Below, one piece after another: positions 24,772 through 33,490 of a stretch of 64,000 nucleotides of DNA. The DNA is taken from NCBI RefSeq assembly GCF_008974285.1, contig NZ_BKZV01000001.1, forward strand, positions 62,001 to 126,000, written 5' to 3'. The stretch's first letter is position 1. Every line of letters begins with the position of its first letter. Position numbers and translations under genes: made by a program. Origin of the DNA: Thermogemmatispora aurantia. GTDB lineage: Bacteria > Chloroflexota > Ktedonobacteria > Ktedonobacterales > Ktedonobacteraceae. Under the pieces are notes generated by a model. The model saw nothing but the letters and a program-made list of their open reading frames with translations, had not been told where the DNA came from and did no database searches.

Positions 24772-26493
24772 TTGACAATGGCCATCCTGGCAGGCTGGTT
24801 AAGCAAGCAAGCCATACCCGAGGCAGTCATTGAGGAGCGGCTCCTACGCATGGCCGCGGTGCTAGAGCAGCACGGTGGCGAGCGAGCGCTGGTGTTGCAA
24901 CCTGGGGCAGGTCTGGTGACCTTCGCCGATCCATTGACGGGAGTCACTACTCAGCAGAAAACGGCGCTCCTGGATTGGCTACCGGGTCAGCAGACTTTTG
25001 TCTACCGCCGTCCACTTACTGGCTGGCACCCGCTCTACTACGTGCAGGACTGGCCGGAGCCGGGTGACCTGCTCTTTGCTAGCGAGATCAAAGCCCTCCT
25101 GGCCGCAGGCGTCCCGTGTCGTCTATTTCTGCCAGCCCTGGAGGCCGTGCGGCGCTATGGGTTCCTGCCAGCGCCGTGGACGGCTTTTGTCGGCATTGAG
25201 GTGGTTCCCGCTGGCTCCTTACTGCGCTGGCAGCAGGGGCGTACGCTTGTCAGCGAGCTGCATGATTACCGCCTGGCGGCCTCTGCTTCAGAGGGAGAAG
25301 AAGGGGAAGCAACCCCAGACGCAGTCAAGGCTGCCCTGCGTGAGCTAGATGAGCTCCTCTGTGCACAGAGCAGACACTTGCTGCCACTGCCAGCCGCCCC
25401 CTTGCTGGTGTTGACCGCCGGGACAGGGGCAGCGGCCATGAGCGCGGAACTGCTCAGCTGGGTCGCTCAGCAGCAGCGACAGGAGAGCAGCCCCTCCCTC
25501 CAAATCGCCACCTTGGCCTTTGCTGGTCAGCGCCGTGCTTACACAAGCGCAGAAGCGCTAGCGGAGCGTCTCCAGGCCGGCTTGCTGGCCATTCGGGGAG
25601 TCGACGCACCAGAGTACTGGCTGGCAACGGTGAGCGCCATCGAAGCGCCTTGCGCGCTGACCTTCCCGCTGGCCTTGCATCAAGCCTTGCACACGGCAGG
25701 CGTTGAAAGCGATGCGCGCCTGGCTTTGTTGGGACTGGGAGCACGCCCCTTGCTGGCTCCTCCACCTTCCCCCTCTCTTGCAGGAGAGGAGAGTGTAGAG
25801 CTGTTCCACAGCTATAGTGCGCTTCTACACGGCAGATCGTCCAGGCCCAGATTCCCTATTACCGAGGGGGACCAGCTATGGGCGCCGGAAGTCAGGCGTT
25901 GTCTGGCTGAGAGTCCAAGCTGGGAGGAGACCCGCCATGCCCGGCGCCTGGCCCGCAAGACACTGGCGCTGCGCCAGCCCTGGCAGCGCTGGCGCTATCT
26001 TGACCTGCATCTACGTTTGCCCGACCTGCTTCTGCAGACAGCGCAGCAGCTGGCAACCTTTGACCGGCTGATCCTGGTGGCGCCGTTTGCGCTGCCGGAG
26101 CTGGCGGAAGCGTTGGCCCTCCTTCCGCCAGACCACGAGCATCTGATCAGCCAGGCCACCCCTGGGAACCAGCCCAGCCCGCTTTCACTCGCGTCTCTGG
26201 TCCAGAGCTACCGCAGATCGTCGGCAGAGACAGCCTGGCCAGCGACCACCCTCCTCAGTGCGCCGGCTCGCTCGTTGGTAGCCGAGCTGACCAGCACGAC
26301 AGCCCTGAGCAGCATCGGGCGCGACCTGCTTGCCGAGACCCTGACTCCGACAGCCCTGCTGCAGACCGGAATTTTCGCCCCCAAGAGCGTGAAGGCCTTG
26401 CAAGAGCGTTCCCGTGGCGGGAGTGTGCCACGGGAACTGGTCCTGGTTTTCACAACGCAACTGCTCTGCAAACTCTTCGGGGCCACGCTCTAG
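24772..26493 (+). CDS. Asparagine-synthetase-like protein lacking both catalytic motifs
   Basis: 573 residues shaped like AsnB. The N-terminal half has class II amidotransferase landmarks: AILAGWL where MCGIAG is normal, RRPLTGWHPLYYVQD (RDPLGIKPLYY-like), ASEIKALLAAG (103-113) and FVGIEVVPAGSLLRW. The nucleophile Cys2 is absent, as are recognisable RGPD and NGEI motifs. In the synthetase half the PP-loop SGGxDS is replaced by LTAGTGAAAMSAE (214-226). Neither glutaminase nor ATP-pyrophosphatase chemistry looks possible, so this is likely a pseudoenzyme with a binding or regulatory role. The start could be TTG 24772 (AGGAG 5 bases upstream) or ATG 24778. Confidence 0.65.
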   Translation: MTMAILAGWLSKQAIPEAVIEERLLRMAAVLEQHGGERALVLQPGAGLVTFADPLTGVTTQQKTALLDWLPGQQTFVYRRPLTGWHPLYYVQDWPEPGDLLFASEIKALLAAGVPCRLFLPALEAVRRYGFLPAPWTAFVGIEVVPAGSLLRWQQGRTLVSELHDYRLAASASEGEEGEATPDAVKAALRELDELLCAQSRHLLPLPAAPLLVLTAGTGAAAMSAELLSWVAQQQRQESSPSLQIATLAFAGQRRAYTSAEALAERLQAGLLAIRGVDAPEYWLATVSAIEAPCALTFPLALHQALHTAGVESDARLALLGLGARPLLAPPPSPSLAGEESVELFHSYSALLHGRSSRPRFPITEGDQLWAPEVRRCLAESPSWEETRHARRLARKTLALRQPWQRWRYLDLHLRLPDLLLQTAQQLATFDRLILVAPFALPELAEALALLPPDHEHLISQATPGNQPSPLSLASLVQSYRRSSAETAWPATTLLSAPARSLVAELTSTTALSSIGRDLLAETLTPTALLQTGIFAPKSVKALQERSRGGSVPRELVLVFTTQLLCKLFGATL

Positions 26494-26540
26494 CGCCAGG
26501 CCTGGAGCAGGCTCGACTCACAAGCCCAGGCAGTCGCAGA

Positions 26541-28169
26541 CTAGGACTGACTGGCCAGGCGTGACTCGTACTGGGCGCGCAGCACCTTCTTATCGAACTT
26601 GCCCACGCTAGTCTTGGGAATGGCTTCCACAAAGATCACTTCGTCTGGCAGCCACCACTTGGCGACCTTGGGGCGCAGGAACTCAAGGATCTCCTCGGCA
26701 CTCACCTGGCCAGCAAACTCTGGTTTGGGAACAACACAGGCAAGCGGGCGCTCGGACCATTTCGGATGAGGCACACCTACCACGCAGGCTTCGAGCACCT
26801 TGGGATGCCCCATAATCAGATTCTCCAGCTCCACCGAAGAGATCCACTCGCCACCCGACTTCACCAGGTCCTTGGTGCGGTCAACGAGCTGGATCATACC
26901 ATCGGCGTCGACGACGGCCACATCGCCTGTGCGCAGCCAGCCATCGACAAACTTCTCGCCGGAAGCCGCATCTTTATAGTACGCTCGCGCTACCCAGGGG
27001 CCGCGCACCTGCAGCTCACCGAAGGTCTGACCATCCCAGGGCACTTCGTCGCCACTCTCAATGTTGACCACGCGGAAGTCAACGCCAGGCACAACTGTGC
27101 CCTGCTTAGCGCGAGTACGGAACTGCTCTTCGGCAGGCAGATCACGCTGATAGCTGCGCAGACGCGCAATGGAAGCCAGCGGCGAGGTCTCGGTCATGCC
27201 CCAGGCATGAATAATGGTTATGTTCTTGCGCGCCAGGCCCTCGATCAGCGACTGGGGTACCGCCGAGCCACCGCTGACAATGGCACGCAGAGAGGAGAAA
27301 TCAAACTGCTCCTTCTCCAAAACGTTGAGCAGGCCGATCCAGATCGTGGGCACGCCAGCGGCGAGCGTCACGTGCTCCTTCTCCATCAGCTGGGCAATGC
27401 GCAGGGGATCAAGGAAGCGTCCCGGCATCACAATGCTTGATCCCATCATGACACCCGCATGCGGAAAGCCCCAGGCATTGGCGTGGAACATCGGCACAAC
27501 CGGCAAGACGCGATCCTGCTCACAGAGACCCGGGCCATCGGCCAAGCCCACCCCCATCGAGTGCAGGAAGATCGAGCGATGGCTATAGACCACACCTTTG
27601 GGGTTACCCGTGGTACCGGAGGTATAGCACATGGCAGCCGCCGTATTCTCATCGAGCTCGGGCCAGGTATAGGTTGTCGGCTGTGTGGCAATGAAATCCT
27701 CGTAGTCCACCACGGGATGCAGCTTCTGAGGCTGATAGGGCGGCTGTCCCATCACCACATAGAGCTTGACCGTCGGCAGCCGATCTGCAATCTGCTCCAG
27801 GACCGGCACCAGGTCACCATCGACAAAGATCAGACGATCTTCAGCGTCGTTGACAATGTAGACCAGCTGCTCGGGGAACAGGCGGATGTTGAGCGTGTGC
27901 AGGACGGCCCCATAACAAGGGATGGCAAAATAGAGCTCCAGATGGCGGTAGGTATTCCAGGCAAAAGTTGCAACGCGGTCGCCCTGGGCAACGCCCGCCT
28001 CTTTGAGGGCATTGGCCAGCTGCATGGTGCGCTTGCCCCAATCGGCGTAGGTGTAACGGTGGAGTCCATCCTCCGTCTGCGTCACAACCTCCTTACGATA
28101 GAACAGGCGAGTGGCCCGATTGAAGGCGTGTTGCAGCGTCAGCGGATAGTTCATCATTAAGCCTTGCAT
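26541..28169 (-). CDS. Long-chain fatty-acid-CoA ligase (AMP-binding enzyme)
   Basis: 542 residues, full-length ANL-superfamily adenylating enzyme. The phosphate loop YTSGTTGNPKGVVYSH, the motif HAWGMTETSP, GWLRTGDVAVVDADG, the hinge DRTKDLVKSGGEWISSVELE and the C-terminal lysine in KTSVGKFDKK are all present. Such enzymes activate fatty acids to acyl-AMP and then acyl-CoA for beta-oxidation or lipid synthesis. The close FadD/medium-chain type (MFHANAWGFPHA) is common in beta-oxidising bacteria. The ATG at 28169 has AGGAG at 8 bases. The gene stands alone and its chain-length preference cannot be read. Confidence 0.92.
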   Translation of the reverse strand: MQGLMMNYPLTLQHAFNRATRLFYRKEVVTQTEDGLHRYTYADWGKRTMQLANALKEAGVAQGDRVATFAWNTYRHLELYFAIPCYGAVLHTLNIRLFPEQLVYIVNDAEDRLIFVDGDLVPVLEQIADRLPTVKLYVVMGQPPYQPQKLHPVVDYEDFIATQPTTYTWPELDENTAAAMCYTSGTTGNPKGVVYSHRSIFLHSMGVGLADGPGLCEQDRVLPVVPMFHANAWGFPHAGVMMGSSIVMPGRFLDPLRIAQLMEKEHVTLAAGVPTIWIGLLNVLEKEQFDFSSLRAIVSGGSAVPQSLIEGLARKNITIIHAWGMTETSPLASIARLRSYQRDLPAEEQFRTRAKQGTVVPGVDFRVVNIESGDEVPWDGQTFGELQVRGPWVARAYYKDAASGEKFVDGWLRTGDVAVVDADGMIQLVDRTKDLVKSGGEWISSVELENLIMGHPKVLEACVVGVPHPKWSERPLACVVPKPEFAGQVSAEEILEFLRPKVAKWWLPDEVIFVEAIPKTSVGKFDKKVLRAQYESRLASQS

Positions 28170-28578
28170 GTGCGCATCTCCTGTCGTGGATCAAGCGTTA
28201 CGACATCGTACCGTGGCGGGGCATGGGCCGGGACCGCAACGCCCTGCTCTACAGTATTGTACGTTGCAACAGCCGCCCTCTTCCAGAGAACCAGCGGCTT
28301 TTTTCACAGTCAGCAGGCCGCTGCGTCAGGTTCGCCCTCTAACAAAACGTCACAGTCTTAGAGACTGCTGAGAATTCCAGCGATTTTTGTAGTTTTGCTT
28401 GCCCGGGGATTTGCGCTTCTGTTATTCTGAATACAGAAGAGCCAATAGAACACGCCTGGCTGCTGTCACCACCCGGCACAGTGGCAGTGAAGACAAGAGG
28501 AGAAGGGGAGCCGGCTCCAGCAACCAGCGACAACCAAGAAAGACACGGGCTAGTCTAGATCGAGCAGAGGAGCCGACT
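28170..28578. other. Divergent intergenic region with a palindrome
   Basis: 409 bases between the acyl-CoA ligase and KGG genes. An imperfect 24-base palindrome, CTTCTGTTATTC-t-GAATACAGAAG, lies at 28416-28439 and overlaps a TATTCT -10-like string, so it may be the operator of the KGG gene. No other gene seen. Confidence 0.5.
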
Positions 28579-28785
28579 ATGATGATAAGCAAGACGGGGC
28601 GTCCGCGTGGGCTGGCCGCGCTCAGCCCCGAGCGTCGACGCGAGATCGCCAGCAAAGGGGGCCGTACCTCGCAATCGCGCGGCACGGCCCATCAGTGGAC
28701 AGCAGAAGAGGCCTCAGCAGCGGGCAAGAAGGGTAGCGCCCGCTATGCACGCAGGCGCGCTGAGCTGCAAAGCCAGCTCAGCTAA
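28579..28785 (+). CDS. KGG-motif stress-induced small protein (GsiB/Con-10-like)
   Basis: 68 residues, hydrophilic and basic, no cysteine. Two KGG-type motifs are visible: EIASKGGRTSQSRG and SAAGKKGSARYARR, with the conserved GRPRGLAALSPERRREIASKGG beginning at residue 7. Similar small proteins (GsiB, YciG, Con-10) are hydrophilin-like and rise during starvation, desiccation or sporulation; the molecular role is unclear. Start: the first ATG of ATGATG, with GAGGAG 6 bases upstream. The frame is open further upstream, but those residues have no similarity. Its end overlaps the convergent folC stop by 4 bases. Confidence 0.8.
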   Translation: MMISKTGRPRGLAALSPERRREIASKGGRTSQSRGTAHQWTAEEASAAGKKGSARYARRRAELQSQLS

Positions 28786-30227
28786 CCTGCGTGGTCAACA
28801 CCCTCGATGGTAGCCGCCACCTGCTGGTTGCCTCGGGCCGCGGCCCAGCGCAGCACTTCGCCAGCCAGATAGAGCGAGCCGGCGGCACAGACGGCGTCGT
28901 CGGCTTCAGCCAGCTGCACCGCCAGATCCATTGCCTGACGGCTGGTCTCTGCACGATAGAGGGGGACATGAGGAGCATGAGTCCTGAACTGGTCGGCAAT
29001 TTCCTCGATACCCAGCGTGCGCGGATTGGCGACGGCTGTGATGACAACCGCATCGACACTGGCCAGGGCCTGAACCATGCCCGCCACGTCCTTGTTGCGC
29101 AGGGTCGAGAGAACCACAATGAGCCGCCGGAAATGGAAGGTGGTCCGCAGCGCTTCGATAAGGCGCTGCATCGATTCGGCAGTATGAGCGCCATCTACTA
29201 CTACCAGCGGCTCCCGTCCAATGACTTCCAGACGCGCCGACCAGTAGACCGAGCGCAAGCCTGCTCGCAGGGCCTCCTCGGTCCACTGAATGCCTTTGTG
29301 GCGCAAGGACTCCAGGGTGGCTATGGCCGCCGTGGCATTCTCAAGCTGGTGCTGGCCCAGCAGCGATAGCTCCAGCCCCTGATAGACCTGCGAGGGAGTC
29401 TCGACAGTAAAGCGCTGGCCCTCGGGAGTGCGCGCCTCCAGGGCATAGCGGTAACGCAGCGGCGGCAGGAGACCTGCCCGGACCTCTTCCTGCGCCGGAT
29501 CGCCTTCTGCCGGCCCGACGCGGATGAGTTCGGCCTGCTGCCGCTCGCTGACGGCAGCAATGGCCAGCAAAGCTTCCGGGGCCTGAGCCGAGGTGACTAC
29601 TGTCCCCTGCGGCTTGATGATACCAGCCTTCTCGGTGGCTATCTTGGTGAGCGTATCACCAAGGACCTCCATGTGATCGAAGCCAATGGAGGTGATGACC
29701 GAGACCAGCGGCATGGTGACATTGGTGGCATCGAGCCGTCCCCCCAGGCCAACTTCGATCACAGCGTGCTCGACCCCCTGACGTGCGAAATAGAGAAAGG
29801 CCAGGGCGGTCGCTACTTCAAAGGTGATATAGGGTCCAAAGCGCCCCTCTCGTTCGATACGCTCGACAGCGGCACGCAGCTCGGGCACAAGCCTGGCTAC
29901 ATCCTCTTCACCAATGAGCTGGCCGTTGATGCGAATTCGCTCGCGAAAGGTGTGTAGATCCGGCTGCGTATAGAGGCCGGTACGCAGACCCGCCTCACGC
30001 AAGACACGCTCGATGATGGCTGCTGTTGAGCCTTTCCCTTTGGTACCCGCTATGAGAGTGCAGCTGTAGGCCTGGTGTGGATTGCCAACGGCCTCTAGCA
30101 GACAACGCTCGCGAGGCAGATTCTCGTTGCGATCGCGCACGTAACTGCCGCCGCGTTCATAGTCACTGAGGCTGTAGAGATAAGCAAGGGCTTCCTGATA
30201 ATTCACTTCGATCGCTACACCTTTCAC
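28782..30227 (-). CDS. folC: Bifunctional folylpolyglutamate/dihydrofolate synthase
   Basis: 481 residues, a Mur-ligase-fold enzyme. ATP loop TLIAGTKGKGSTAAIIE (about 57-73), the lid YTQPDLHTFRERIRING, EVGLGGRLDATNV, TSIGFDHMEVLGDTL and VDGAHTAESM are FolC signatures. It adds glutamate to dihydropteroate and folates in the cytosol. The GTG start at 30227 follows the folP stop directly (TGA then GTG with no gap), so the two are co-transcribed and probably coupled. It is about 50 residues longer than E. coli FolC, partly from an insert near LIRVGPAEGDPAQEEVRAGLL. Confidence 0.92.
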   Translation of the reverse strand: MKGVAIEVNYQEALAYLYSLSDYERGGSYVRDRNENLPRERCLLEAVGNPHQAYSCTLIAGTKGKGSTAAIIERVLREAGLRTGLYTQPDLHTFRERIRINGQLIGEEDVARLVPELRAAVERIEREGRFGPYITFEVATALAFLYFARQGVEHAVIEVGLGGRLDATNVTMPLVSVITSIGFDHMEVLGDTLTKIATEKAGIIKPQGTVVTSAQAPEALLAIAAVSERQQAELIRVGPAEGDPAQEEVRAGLLPPLRYRYALEARTPEGQRFTVETPSQVYQGLELSLLGQHQLENATAAIATLESLRHKGIQWTEEALRAGLRSVYWSARLEVIGREPLVVVDGAHTAESMQRLIEALRTTFHFRRLIVVLSTLRNKDVAGMVQALASVDAVVITAVANPRTLGIEEIADQFRTHAPHVPLYRAETSRQAMDLAVQLAEADDAVCAAGSLYLAGEVLRWAAARGNQQVAATIEGVDHAG

Positions 30228-31145
30228 TCAGGATTTTGGAATAGAAAAGGCTCCACGCACGATAGCATCGCTCATTTTGACAACGCGCATCATTTCACGT
30301 ACATCGTGAACACGGATGATATCAGCTCCCTGGGCGATGCCAAGAGCTACTGTGGCGGCAGTGCCTTCGACGCGCTCTTGGGGCGGGAGGCCACCTAGCA
30401 CCAGGCCGATGGTTGATTTGCGCGATGTTCCAAGCAGGAGAGGGCGCCCAAGGCTGCGCAGTTCGCCCAGGCGTCGGAGCAAGGTCAGATTCTCTTCGGG
30501 CGTAGTACCGAATCCGATGCCTGGGTCAATAATGATGCGCTCCCAGGCCACTCCTGCCGCGAGAGCGATTTCAATGCTGCCCGCCAGGAAGCGCAGGACA
30601 TCGCTGACAATATCGCGTTTCTGAAAGCCGCGCATGTTGGCCATAAGGACCACGGGGACGCCGCGCTCGGCGGCCAGAGCCGCCATCTCAGGATCAGCGC
30701 GCAAGCCCCAGATATCGTTGATCAGGTTGGCCCCGGCCTCCAGCGCCTGCCGCGCGACCTCGGCCCGATAGGTGTCGATGGAAATAATGATGTCTTCGGG
30801 CAAGGCTGCACGCAAGGCTCGAATGATCGGCAGCACCCGCTCTTGTTCTTCTGCGGGCGAAATTGGTGAGGCACCTGGGCGTGTCGACTCACCTCCTACA
30901 TCGATGAAGGTCGCTCCTTCGCTCACAAACTGCTTGGCCTGCGCGACAGCACGCTGCACTACCTGGTCGCGCACGGCGGGATCGCTTAAGGTGGCTGCTC
31001 CTGTGGGAAGCAAGCCATCGCCGGCAAAGGAGTCAGGGGTGACATTAACGATGCCCATCACATAGGTACGTCGACCCCATTCGAGGTGATAACGATCCCA
31101 GATAGTCGGCGGTAGCGGTACGGTTGCCGCTGCTGCTACGGACAT
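30228..31145 (-). CDS. folP: Dihydropteroate synthase
   Basis: 305 residues, TIM-barrel pterin-binding enzyme. Signatures are MGIVNVTPDSFAGDG near residue 30, FIDVGGESTRPGASPISPAEE, INDIWGL, IIIDPGIGFGTTPEENL, LLGTSRKSTIG and the C-terminal RVHDV. It condenses p-aminobenzoate with hydroxymethyl-dihydropterin pyrophosphate and is the sulfonamide target. It is the first gene of a folP-folC pair; folE, folB and folK are not in the window. A GAGGG lies about 10 bases before the ATG at 31145. Confidence 0.94.
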   Translation of the reverse strand: MSVAAAATVPLPPTIWDRYHLEWGRRTYVMGIVNVTPDSFAGDGLLPTGAATLSDPAVRDQVVQRAVAQAKQFVSEGATFIDVGGESTRPGASPISPAEEQERVLPIIRALRAALPEDIIISIDTYRAEVARQALEAGANLINDIWGLRADPEMAALAAERGVPVVLMANMRGFQKRDIVSDVLRFLAGSIEIALAAGVAWERIIIDPGIGFGTTPEENLTLLRRLGELRSLGRPLLLGTSRKSTIGLVLGGLPPQERVEGTAATVALGIAQGADIIRVHDVREMMRVVKMSDAIVRGAFSIPKS

Positions 31146-31660
31146 GGCTGGCTACCCTCACAACAATAGAGTTCTTGCCTCTGGCCCAAGCTGCAGAGGG
31201 TCTCTCTCACAAGAGTGGTCGCTTCAGCCTGGACTTCCAGAGTCCTTCGGCGACAGGACGCCGTTGTGCACGCATGGTCGGGTCGGGCCGAGATCGATTG
31301 GCCTCCGCCTGCTTTCGCTCCGATGCCTGGTCCTGGTGCCTATATTATCTTATCTTCCGGCAGCACAAGGCCGCAAACCTGACCTTGTCTGTTCGTCTGC
31401 TATCTAGGTGCCCGGGCCGAGCCGCTGCGGGCAAGCAGTAGGCACCGCTTCCGCCCCTGGAAGCCGGCTCGCTAGACCATCCCGGTCACAATGCGGCACA
31501 GGTATGCCCCTCATGCTATACTACACAGAGAGATAGAGATATTGCTCTCCTAGTCAGGCCAGCCGGCCAACTTGACTAACTACCCGTGATCCAGCAAGCA
31601 ACTCATTAACCGCACCGCTCTATCAACTATAAGAAAGAAAAGGCAGAGGAAGCAGAGACA
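31146..31660. other. Divergent intergenic region
   Basis: 515 bases. An extended -10 box (TGCTATACT, 31514-31522) points toward the zinc-finger gene, and on the other strand TTGTGC-N18-TATAGG near 31340-31370 could serve folP. No gene seen. Confidence 0.45.
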
Positions 31661-32155
31661 ATGGAAGATCCCATTACGACGCGTCGACGCCAACAGGCGC
31701 TGAGTCAGTCCCGCCGCTGCCGAGAATGCGAACAGGAGGCCCTGGGGCGCTGTCCCGACTGCCATCGCAGCTTCTGCCAGGAGCATTTTCCGAAGCAGCA
31801 ACACTCGCCCTGCGCCGAGCGGCAGCTGCGCATGGCTGAGATCCAGGTCTGCTACGTCTGTGGCGTCCCGGTTTATCCAGATCAGTGGTCAATCTCCCGT
31901 ACTTCGCATTTCATCGATCAATACCGTTGTAAAGGCTGTGGGCGCTATGTTTGCGAAGAGCTACATACCAGGAAGAAAGATGAAGATGTTGTTATTGTTC
32001 GCGAGGGCTTGCGTGGCCATCGCTACCAGTACACGATTCGCTACTGTGATCTCTGTGCCCCTCTTTCCTACGTGGGTGGCCTCAAGGGGTTAGCGCGTTG
32101 GGTGACGCTGGTGGGAACGGTTGTGGCCCTTGTCTTTTTTCACTTTCACCCCTAA
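31661..32155 (+). CDS. Membrane-anchored double zinc-finger protein, AN1-like
   Basis: 164 residues. The first module has ligands C20-x2-C23-x7-C31-x2-C34-x4-C39-x2-H42-x5-H48-x2-C51, close to the AN1 zinc finger of eukaryotic ubiquitin-pathway proteins. The second has C64-x2-C67, C90-x2-C93-x4-C98-x3-H102 and C129-x2-C132, eight ligands in a treble-clef or cross-brace order. A single hydrophobic segment (about 145-162) ends the protein, so the fingers should be cytosolic on a C-terminal anchor. The polyprenyl synthase gene follows after 29 bases, suggesting one transcript. Function unknown. Confidence 0.7.
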   Translation: MEDPITTRRRQQALSQSRRCRECEQEALGRCPDCHRSFCQEHFPKQQHSPCAERQLRMAEIQVCYVCGVPVYPDQWSISRTSHFIDQYRCKGCGRYVCEELHTRKKDEDVVIVREGLRGHRYQYTIRYCDLCAPLSYVGGLKGLARWVTLVGTVVALVFFHFHP

Positions 32156-32184
32156 GATAGGGAAAAAGTTTCCTGTGGAGAAGC

Positions 32185-33312
32185 ATGGCCATCTCAACTA
32201 CCGTTCAAGCAACGCTCCAGCGTTACCGCGAGGAGATCCAGGCCGCACTCAGGGAGGCTGTGGCACGCGCCACGGCCTCTACTGGGGCAGAGGCTTCCGG
32301 GCTCCTGCAAGATTACTATGGTCAGATGCGCTATCATCTGGGCTGGGTCGATGCCCAGTTGCATCCCATCAACGCTCAGACGGGCAAGCTCCTGCGCCCT
32401 ACCTTGCTGCTCCTCTCTTACGAAGCTGCTGGCGCCTGGGGGCAGCTGCCTCCTGGGGATGAGCCACGTCACTACCTCCAGCGGGCCTTGCCCGCGGCGG
32501 CAGCCATTGAGCTGACCCACAATTTCACCCTCATCCATGACGACATTGTGGACGAAGATAGCGAGCGCCACCATCGTCCTACGGTTTGGAAGCTGTGGGG
32601 TGTGCCCCACGCAATCAATGCTGGCGATGGCATGTTCGCTCTCAGCCGTCTGGCCCTTTGGGGCGTGCTGGAGGTCGGTGTTGATCCCGCCCTCGCCGCC
32701 CGCCTGGCCGCTCTTCTTGACCGCACTTGTCTGACAATCGCAGAGGGCCAGTATCTCGATATGCTGTTCGAGACTCGTATGGATGTCTCGGTTGAGGCTT
32801 ACATCGAAATGATTCGACGTAAAACCGCTGCCTTGATGGCCTGCGCTGCCGAGATGGGGGCCTTACTGGGCACACAGGACGCAGAGACCGTGGAGCGGCT
32901 GCGTCATTTCGGTGAGGCTATTGGCCTGGCCTTCCAGGTGCGCGACGACGTACTGGGCGTCTGGGCCAGTCTGGATGAGCTGGGCAAGAATCCTGCTGGC
33001 GATATCTACCGACGCAAAAAGAGTCTGCCGATCCTGCACGCCCTGGCCCAAGCCCAACCGGCTGATCGCGAGCGGCTACAGATCCTGTACCAGCAAAGCG
33101 CTCCTCTGAGTCAAGAGGAGGTGGACGAGATCCTGGCGATCTTTGCTCGCACGGAGACACGCTCCTACTGCCAGGCTTTTCTGGCCGAGCAATGCCGCCG
33201 AGCGCGCGCCGCCCTGGATGCTGTCCCTGCTTCGTCTACCTCACTCGCCAGGCGCGCTCGAAGCGACTTAGAAGCCTTTGTGGCTTTCATTGAAGCTGCC
33301 AGCCAAAACTAG
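32185..33312 (+). CDS. Polyprenyl (trans-isoprenyl) diphosphate synthase
   Basis: 375 residues. The first aspartate-rich motif is DDIVDED at 119-125 in THNFTLIHDDIVDED; the second is D254-D255 in AFQVRDDVLGVW, with the supporting RRKKSLPILHAL. The GKLLRP and GDGMFALS elements fit all-trans prenyl synthases of the GGPP/farnesyl type. It makes C20 or longer prenyl diphosphates from IPP for quinones, carotenoids or membrane lipids. The second motif ends in G rather than D, a variant also known in actinobacterial enzymes. Transcribed behind the zinc-finger gene; GTGGAG is 5 bases before the ATG. Chain length cannot be fixed by eye. Confidence 0.9.
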   Translation: MAISTTVQATLQRYREEIQAALREAVARATASTGAEASGLLQDYYGQMRYHLGWVDAQLHPINAQTGKLLRPTLLLLSYEAAGAWGQLPPGDEPRHYLQRALPAAAAIELTHNFTLIHDDIVDEDSERHHRPTVWKLWGVPHAINAGDGMFALSRLALWGVLEVGVDPALAARLAALLDRTCLTIAEGQYLDMLFETRMDVSVEAYIEMIRRKTAALMACAAEMGALLGTQDAETVERLRHFGEAIGLAFQVRDDVLGVWASLDELGKNPAGDIYRRKKSLPILHALAQAQPADRERLQILYQQSAPLSQEEVDEILAIFARTETRSYCQAFLAEQCRRARAALDAVPASSTSLARRARSDLEAFVAFIEAASQN

Positions 33313-33490
33313 AGTTCAGCAGCGCAAGATCATCCAGGGCCAGCGGCCCAGCAGGCGGCAGAACTGGCACCGCCATCATCAGCTCCAGGCAGAGAGCAAG
33401 AGATCAGCACCGTCGCGGCCAGCCAGCCAGCCAGGGCAACTTCTACGGGAAGGCTGAGCCAGACCAGGCCTGGCGCGGTCCGGCAGTCGT

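Noticed and set aside
23441..26493. Lasso-peptide cluster (C39-like peptidase plus asparagine-synthetase-like protein)
   Set aside because: The peptidase is an external C39_2 protein, not a PqqD/B2-type enzyme; the synthetase homologue lacks its ATP motif; no precursor peptide or exporter is present; and the two genes diverge.
26766..28160. Plus-strand frames of 224 and 233 codons
   Set aside because: Antisense to the acyl-CoA ligase gene; shadow composition.
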